The notes under the pieces were generated by a model. The model saw nothing but the letters and a program-made list of their open reading frames with translations, had not been told where the DNA came from and did no database searches. Shown piece by piece: positions 60,003 to 64,000 of a DNA stretch of 64,000 bases; position 1 is the first letter of the stretch; each line of letters begins with the position of its first letter. The stretch comes from Saccharothrix carnea (GTDB lineage: Bacteria; Actinomycetota; Actinomycetes; Mycobacteriales; Pseudonocardiaceae). The position numbers were made by a program, and so were the translations under genes. Location: contig NZ_PYAX01000002.1 in NCBI RefSeq assembly GCF_003014735.1, forward strand, positions 62,001 through 126,000, given 5' to 3'.

Positions 60003-60557
60003 GTGGCGAACGAACTGACGATTCCGGCCCTGCCCTGTCCTTCCATCGACGAGATCGCGTCGTTCTACGAGATGCTCGGCTTCGAGGTGACCTATCGGCA
60101 GACGCGACCGAACCCGTACCTGGCGGTGCGGCGAGAAGACATCAACCTGCACTTCTTCGGCCTGGACGACTACGACCCGGCGCAGTCCTACAGCACGTGC
60201 ATCGTCGTCGTGCCGGACATCCACGCGTTGTTCGAGGAGTTCGCGGCGGCCATGCGCAAGACGCACGGGAAGCTGCTCATCTCCGGCATCCCGCGGATGA
60301 CCCGACCCCGGCTGCGCAACGACCGCTACACCGGATTCGTGGTCATCGACCTGGGTGGCAACTGGATCCGGATCACCAGGGAGCAGGCGGAACCCGAGGC
60401 CACGACCCGGTTGGCCAACCGATCTGGCCGTCGACACGGGCCGCAGGCAGTTGCACCGTGCCTTTGGCGTCGGATCCGGATGCGTTCAAGTCGCGGATGG
60501 CCATGCTCGTATCAACGTGGATGCCGTCGGCGATCAGGGCTGGACCAGAGGTGTTGA
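60003..60557 (+). CDS. VOC (glyoxalase/bleomycin-resistance) superfamily protein with altered C-terminus
   Basis: GTG 60003 opens a VOC fold: IPALPCPSIDEIASFYEMLG, then FEVTYRQTRPNPYLAVRRED and INLHFFGLDDYDPAQSYSTC. The end WIRITREQAEPEATT falls at about residue 125-140, where VOC proteins stop or have a short helix. The rest of the 184-residue frame (after about 60415) is antisense to the convergent beta-helix gene and looks like read-through into foreign sequence. VOC proteins bind a metal with two His/Glu pairs and act as lyases, dioxygenases or drug-binding resistance proteins; I cannot assign one. It is not obviously an immunity partner for the RHS protein, although it is the next gene downstream. 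Confidence 0.65.
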   Translation: MANELTIPALPCPSIDEIASFYEMLGFEVTYRQTRPNPYLAVRREDINLHFFGLDDYDPAQSYSTCIVVVPDIHALFEEFAAAMRKTHGKLLISGIPRMTRPRLRNDRYTGFVVIDLGGNWIRITREQAEPEATTRLANRSGRRHGPQAVAPCLWRRIRMRSSRGWPCSYQRGCRRRSGLDQRC

Positions 60558-61386
60558 CGACCTTTCCGCCGCTCCACTGGAGTTGTCCACCGACCCGTGC
60601 GTTCACGAGCCGCACCGTGCCGAGGTCACCCGAGCCTGCCGCCTGCACGTCAATGAGGCTCAGGTTGTTGCCGACGCGGATCGAGTCGGCCAGCACGGCG
60701 GGGCCCGTGGTGTTGATGGTTCTGGTGTCGGAGCATTCGAGTTGGCCGCCGATCCGTGCGTTGACCAGCCGGGCGGCACCGATTGTTCCTGCGCCCGAGG
60801 CGTGTGTCCGTCGCAGGAATACGTCGGCTTCGACATGGAGGCGGTCGGCGAGCACGGCCGCTCCACCTGTGTTGGTGATCTCGGCGTCGCTGAGGTCGAG
60901 TTGACCGCCGATATGGGCGAGGATGAGCCTGATCGTGCCCTTGTCGCCGTCCCAGCGGGCGCGGACCCGTTCGAGAATCAGCTCTCCGGTGATCCGTAGG
61001 CCGTCGGCGTGCAGGGCTGTGGTCCTGCTGCCGCGCAAGTTCAGGCGCGGCAGCACCGCGTACTCCGCGGTGATCGGTTCTGTGATCACACACCCGAGCA
61101 ACTCGACACCGGCCGCAGCGGTGACGTGGTCCAGGTCGAGTCTGTCCACGATCCGCGCCCCGGACACGCGCACGCCGCGAGGGTCGAGCTCCCCATGACG
61201 CCCGAGGAGCAGGTCCCGAATCACATCGGCCCTGATCACGTGAGCGGGGTCGGTCATCTCGACGAGATCTTCGACGGTGAGCGCGCTGCACGCGTACTCG
61301 GCACCCTGCACGACGGCGGTGACAAGCAGGCGTTCCTGCGGAGTCGGATCCGGACACGCCAGTGCACCGTTATGGGAGATCGTCAC
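60373..61386 (-). CDS. Repeat-rich (beta-helix-like) protein, truncated at its C-terminus
   Basis: A 337-residue frame from GTG 61386, which overlaps the stop of the upstream gene by 4 bases. The first 90 residues include LTVEDLVEMTDPAHVIRADV. From about 110 on, a repeating unit of about 40 residues appears (AHIGGQLDLSDAEITNTGGA, VNARIGGQLECSDTRTINTT, VNARVGGQLQWSGGKVVNTS), each with GGQL and GPALxAD, which fits a beta-helix related to pentapeptide-repeat proteins. Similar proteins in actinomycetes are much longer and end in membrane segments. Here the frame ends in a junction near 60420 shared with the VOC gene, so the C-terminal part is lost. It is the last gene of the ABC-3C-like transcription unit. 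Confidence 0.7.
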   Translation of the reverse strand: MTISHNGALACPDPTPQERLLVTAVVQGAEYACSALTVEDLVEMTDPAHVIRADVIRDLLLGRHGELDPRGVRVSGARIVDRLDLDHVTAAAGVELLGCVITEPITAEYAVLPRLNLRGSRTTALHADGLRITGELILERVRARWDGDKGTIRLILAHIGGQLDLSDAEITNTGGAAVLADRLHVEADVFLRRTHASGAGTIGAARLVNARIGGQLECSDTRTINTTGPAVLADSIRVGNNLSLIDVQAAGSGDLGTVRLVNARVGGQLQWSGGKVVNTSGPALIADGIHVDTSMAIRDLNASGSDAKGTVQLPAARVDGQIGWPTGSWPRVPPAPW

Positions 61387-61754
61387 GTTGTGTTCGCTGC
61401 TTGGGGTGGGATGGGAGTCTTGCGCGGACCTGGAGGAGGAAGCGTCATTCCGACGCCCTCCATCAACTCACGGGCGATGTCGACGAACTCCGGTACAGCG
61501 CTGCGTGCGCGCGCCATGAAGTCACTTTCGTGATCGTGAACCTGAGTGATCGCCAGATACAACGCCCTTGTTCCCACTTGGTGTTCGAGCGAGTTCAGAC
61601 TGTTGAGTGCGTCGTCGACCAGGCGAGCCTCACGTGCGTCGACGGGCTTCGGCGCCTCCCGAAGTCGCGGTTGGTCGGGACTGTGCTTTCGTCGTTGATC
61701 GTCCAGGGATCTGATGGTGTGCTCCCCGGATCCGCTCTCGGAAGCGTTGGCCAC
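61383..61754 (-). CDS. Unknown 123-residue protein in the ABC-3C-like unit
   Basis: Starts at GTG 61754 with GGAGG 5 bases upstream; longer in-frame readings lack a ribosome site. It is hydrophilic. The N-terminal 50 residues are disordered-looking (ESGSGEHTIRSLDDQRRKHS), then helical segments follow (AREARLVDDALNSLNSLEHQ, ITQVHDHESDFMARARSAVP), ending in a proline-rich tail. No family recognised. It lies 79 bases after the DUF3732 ATPase gene and its stop overlaps the beta-helix gene (GTGA), so it is made together with that protein and probably on the same transcript as the ATPase. Confidence 0.6.
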   Translation of the reverse strand: MANASESGSGEHTIRSLDDQRRKHSPDQPRLREAPKPVDAREARLVDDALNSLNSLEHQVGTRALYLAITQVHDHESDFMARARSAVPEFVDIARELMEGVGMTLPPPGPRKTPIPPQAANTT

Positions 61755-61833
61755 GGTGACCTCCTGGTGGACGTTATGTTCATGGATGACCGGGTAGTGG
61801 TGGCAGGGGTGTTGTCTTGGCTTCCGTTGGCGA

Positions 61834-63780
61834 TCACGCGTTGATCCAGTCATGCGGTACCAGTGCACCTTGGCCTTGTCGCCAGCGTTGTGTGACCGCG
61901 GTGCTGAAGACCTCGTGTTCGAGGTCGGCGTGTTCCATAACAATCACCTGGAAGGCACCGCCGAGGCTGGTGATGGTGTCGGCGATGACCTGGTAGGCGC
62001 GCAGCAGGGAGATCCTGTCGGACTCGCGTGCGGGTTCCAGCCCGGCGCCTTTGTAGTCGGCGGGGAAGTACACCTGTGAGGGTTGGTCGAGGATGAGCAG
62101 CCGCGGCACGGGTCGGTCGTGTTCGGTGAACCATTCGTGCAGGCTCAGCAGCGTGGCCAAGTGGTAGCCGAGCCAGTTCTCGCCGCCGCCCATCTCGTTG
62201 AGAGGCACGGGGCCGGCGGTGGTGTCGGCCACGACGCTGAGGCGGCGCAGGTCCAGACGCACGGGTACCTGGGAGTGTTCCAGTTGCAGCGCGCGGGCCT
62301 TGGCGGAGATCTTCTGGTTGATCAGCGAGAGGCTGCTGTTCACGCGATCGGCTTGGACGTCATCGCCGAGAGTGTTTTCCAGCTCTTCGATGCGTGCCTG
62401 CAGCTCATTGCGCTGGTCCGCGATACGCGGCGCGGCCGTGAATCGGCTGGTGGTTTCGAGGAAGAGGCTGATCCGGCCCTTGACCGAGGCGGCGCGGAGG
62501 GTGCTGTCGCGGAAGCGTGAGGCGACGCGAATGCCTGCTTCGAGGGCTTCGCGCTCGTCGCGGTTGGTGTTCAGCGCCAGGCGTAGTCCGCGCTGCGTTT
62601 CCTCCTCCTGAGCGATCAGCGCTTGGACTTGGGAGGTGTCGTCGTTGACGAACACCACGTTGGCGTCGAGGTGTTCGAGGTCGGCGCGCAGGGCGGAGAC
62701 GGCCTCGTTGACGCTGGAGACGCCGTTGCCGCACACGGGGCACTGGTCGGTGGAGGTCTCGTCCTGGATGCGTAACAGGTTGAGCGAGGTGAGCCGCTCG
62801 TGCTGGTCCAGCGCGTGGGTAAGGAAGTCGCCACGTTCGTTCAGCGATTGCCTCAGGTCCGTCAGCCGTGCTCGTGAGCGCTGGTAGTCGGCGCGTAGTT
62901 GTTCTCGCTGTTGTTCGAGGCGTACGAGCGGGTCGTCGGTGTCCGCTGGCGTGTCGGGCACACCGGGAAGCGGGGCGCGTGTGGCGTCGGTGAGCAGTCG
63001 GAAGGCGTCCTCCAGCGTGAGGTCGTCCACCGGTTGTTGGGGGAGCAGTGATGTTTCGATCGCTTCCCTGACCAAGGCGCGTGCCTGTCCCGGTGCGGGT
63101 GCGGCGGCTTCCTGTTGGGCCAGGGCGCGTTCGTGGTTGCGCAGGTCGGCTCGTAGTTGGCGCAGTTGGGCGCGCAGAACGGCTTGCTCGGCGTCGACGG
63201 CGCCGAGGAAGTAGGGGAAGACGTCGCGGATGGCCTGGGTGTGGTGTTCGCGGCCTTGGGAATGGAAGAGCAGGTCGGGGTTGGCTACCTCGTTCTGGGC
63301 TTGGGCGCAGAAGAACAGGGCGTGCCGGATCGAGGGGGACATTGTGTTGCCCCTGGTGGTGGGCAGGCGCACCGTGCGGTTGATGCCGCAAAAGTCGGCG
63401 AGGATGCCGCGGGCCGCGTCCACGGGGAAAGTGAAGGACATCTCGTCGCGCCCGAGCGGCTCGGCACCCGGCTGTTGGAAGACCAGGCACAGCCTGGGTG
63501 CCGGTGTCGTGCCGCTGGACGGTGCAGGGCGGGCGACGAACAACTGTCGCTCGCCGCTAACGATTTGGATGGCGAACACGGCCACGTGGTCGCGCACGAC
63601 GCCAGCCCCGACCGGGTAGTCGGTACTGGCCATGCAGTAGTCGGTGATGGTCCAGATCGAGGTCTTGCCGGTGCGGGAGTCACCGGTGACGATGTTGAGG
63701 GCGCCCAGTTCGAAGTCCAGTGTGCGCACCTGGCCGACCTGGTGGCCGTACACGGTCAGTGCTTTGATCTGCCACGTCAC
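61834..63780 (-). CDS. SMC/Rad50-like ATPase with DUF3732 domain (ABC-3C ATPase)
   Basis: A 648-residue cytoplasmic ATPase from GTG 63780, overlapping the upstream stop by 4 bases. The N-terminus has a strand-rich lead and Walker A GDSRTGKTS (about 33-41). A coiled-coil region at about 190-500 is split by a zinc-hook-like CPVCG (about 355). The C-terminal half has the ABC signature-like LNEMGGGENW, Walker B RLLILDQPSQV and switch histidine in VIVMEHAD. Length and the DQPSQVYFP motif are those of DUF3732 proteins. This ATPase type belongs to the ABC-three-component (ABC-3C) conflict systems, where a middle component links it to an effector. The gene directly upstream is the end of such a middle component. 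It likely senses invading nucleic acid; that role is family-level knowledge, not shown here. Confidence 0.87.
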   Translation of the reverse strand: MTWQIKALTVYGHQVGQVRTLDFELGALNIVTGDSRTGKTSIWTITDYCMASTDYPVGAGVVRDHVAVFAIQIVSGERQLFVARPAPSSGTTPAPRLCLVFQQPGAEPLGRDEMSFTFPVDAARGILADFCGINRTVRLPTTRGNTMSPSIRHALFFCAQAQNEVANPDLLFHSQGREHHTQAIRDVFPYFLGAVDAEQAVLRAQLRQLRADLRNHERALAQQEAAAPAPGQARALVREAIETSLLPQQPVDDLTLEDAFRLLTDATRAPLPGVPDTPADTDDPLVRLEQQREQLRADYQRSRARLTDLRQSLNERGDFLTHALDQHERLTSLNLLRIQDETSTDQCPVCGNGVSSVNEAVSALRADLEHLDANVVFVNDDTSQVQALIAQEEETQRGLRLALNTNRDEREALEAGIRVASRFRDSTLRAASVKGRISLFLETTSRFTAAPRIADQRNELQARIEELENTLGDDVQADRVNSSLSLINQKISAKARALQLEHSQVPVRLDLRRLSVVADTTAGPVPLNEMGGGENWLGYHLATLLSLHEWFTEHDRPVPRLLILDQPSQVYFPADYKGAGLEPARESDRISLLRAYQVIADTITSLGGAFQVIVMEHADLEHEVFSTAVTQRWRQGQGALVPHDWINA

Positions 63781-64000
63781 GGGCGTACTCCGAGCAGGGT
63801 GAGGGCTGTGGCGGTGGTGCCCGCGGTGGGCAGCCACCGGCCCAGCATGTGAGCGGCTTTCTGGATCGCGACGGTCTCCGGGGACGAGCCGGTGATGCTC
63901 GCGGGGATCGAGCGCCCGGTCAGACTCAACGCCGAGGACTCGAGTGTCAGCACCCCGGTCTGCAGCGCGAACAGCAATCCCGGGCGCACCACGTCGGTGA
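63777..64000 (-). CDS. ABC-3C middle component, C-terminal part (N-terminus off the window)
   Basis: The last 74 codons of a gene entering from the right edge: VRPGLLFALQTGVLTLESSA, then SSPETVAIQKAAHMLGRWLP and TAGTTATALTLLGVRP, stop. The KAAxxLGRWxxxAGT...LGVRP ending is characteristic of ABC-three-component middle components, which precede a DUF3732 ATPase gene. Its TGA overlaps the ATPase GTG by 4 bases. The effector component, usually next to it, should lie just outside the window. Confidence 0.78.
   Translation of the reverse strand, partial: TDVVRPGLLFALQTGVLTLESSALSLTGRSIPASITGSSPETVAIQKAAHMLGRWLPTAGTTATALTLLGVRP

Noticed and set aside
60003-60557. VOC gene as dedicated immunity protein of the RHS effector
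   Set aside because: It is after a likely terminator, larger than usual immunity proteins and belongs to a common enzyme superfamily; kept only as a question in the findings.

Overview
The window reads as the chromosome of a high-GC filamentous actinomycete. The order is probably Pseudonocardiales (Saccharothrix, Actinosynnema or Lentzea type), but that level is inference. The pointers are very high GC at third codon positions, many GTG starts joined by 4-base GTGA/ATGA stop-start overlaps, a nonribosomal peptide synthetase, an AfsR/SARP-type regulator, secreted LamG and RHS giants, and many decayed actinobacterial insertion sequences. I saw no rRNA, tRNA or CRISPR array.

Layout. (1) 1-9831 is the edge of a natural-product cluster. 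A large NRPS on the minus strand (order A-T-C-A-T-E-C, running off the left edge) diverges from a plus-strand fkbJ/I/H/K-type cassette that makes a glycerate-derived acyl-ACP unit. The FkbI-type dehydrogenase is reduced to 98 residues and no fkbG methyltransferase is visible. (2) 9832-11200 is junk: a terminase-like scrap, a SnoaL-like gene, an IS481 remnant and a piece of a sugar ABC permease. (3) 11358-23579 is a secreted plant cell-wall (rhamnogalacturonan I / arabinogalactan) degradation island. Minus strand: a CE12-type acetylesterase, an alpha/beta hydrolase with ricin lectin, and a PL11 rhamnogalacturonan lyase with an in-frame TAG. Plus strand: a GH53 remnant, a PL9 pectate lyase, a GH43 exo-galactanase and an intact GH53 galactanase. 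Three of the enzymes carry near-identical CBM35 modules, and the central intergenic region has LacI-type palindromes and a long-range inverted repeat. Strong hairpin terminators follow most of these genes.

(4) 23800-43300 is an insertion-sequence graveyard (IS256, IS5, IS3-like, IS630, IS21, ISL3 and serine-recombinase fragments). A few intact genes remain between the fragments: a methyltransferase, two small secreted proteins, a Vps62-like secreted protein, a membrane protein, an AfsR/SARP-NB-ARC-TPR regulator, and a three-gene hypothetical unit at 38737-40458. (5) 43356-49160 holds regulator/enzyme pairs: SDR plus a frameshifted F420-type reductase facing a TetR, and SDR facing an Rrf2 regulator with clean palindromic operators. 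A chimeric response-regulator remnant and an AraC regulator follow.

(6) 49369-59837 is a two-gene, translationally coupled pair: a 1563-residue secreted DNRLRE/LamG protein and a 1926-residue secreted SpvB/RHS (YD-repeat) protein with an unrecognised C-terminal tail. (7) 60003-64000 contains a VOC protein and, on the minus strand, a candidate ABC-three-component (ABC-3C) conflict locus: the C-terminus of a middle component (cut by the right edge), a DUF3732 SMC-like ATPase with a CxxC zinc hook, a 123-residue unknown and a beta-helix-repeat protein, three of the four joined by GTGA overlaps. The ABC-3C locus, the incomplete glyceryl-ACP cassette and the LamG/RHS tail are the parts I find most worth following.
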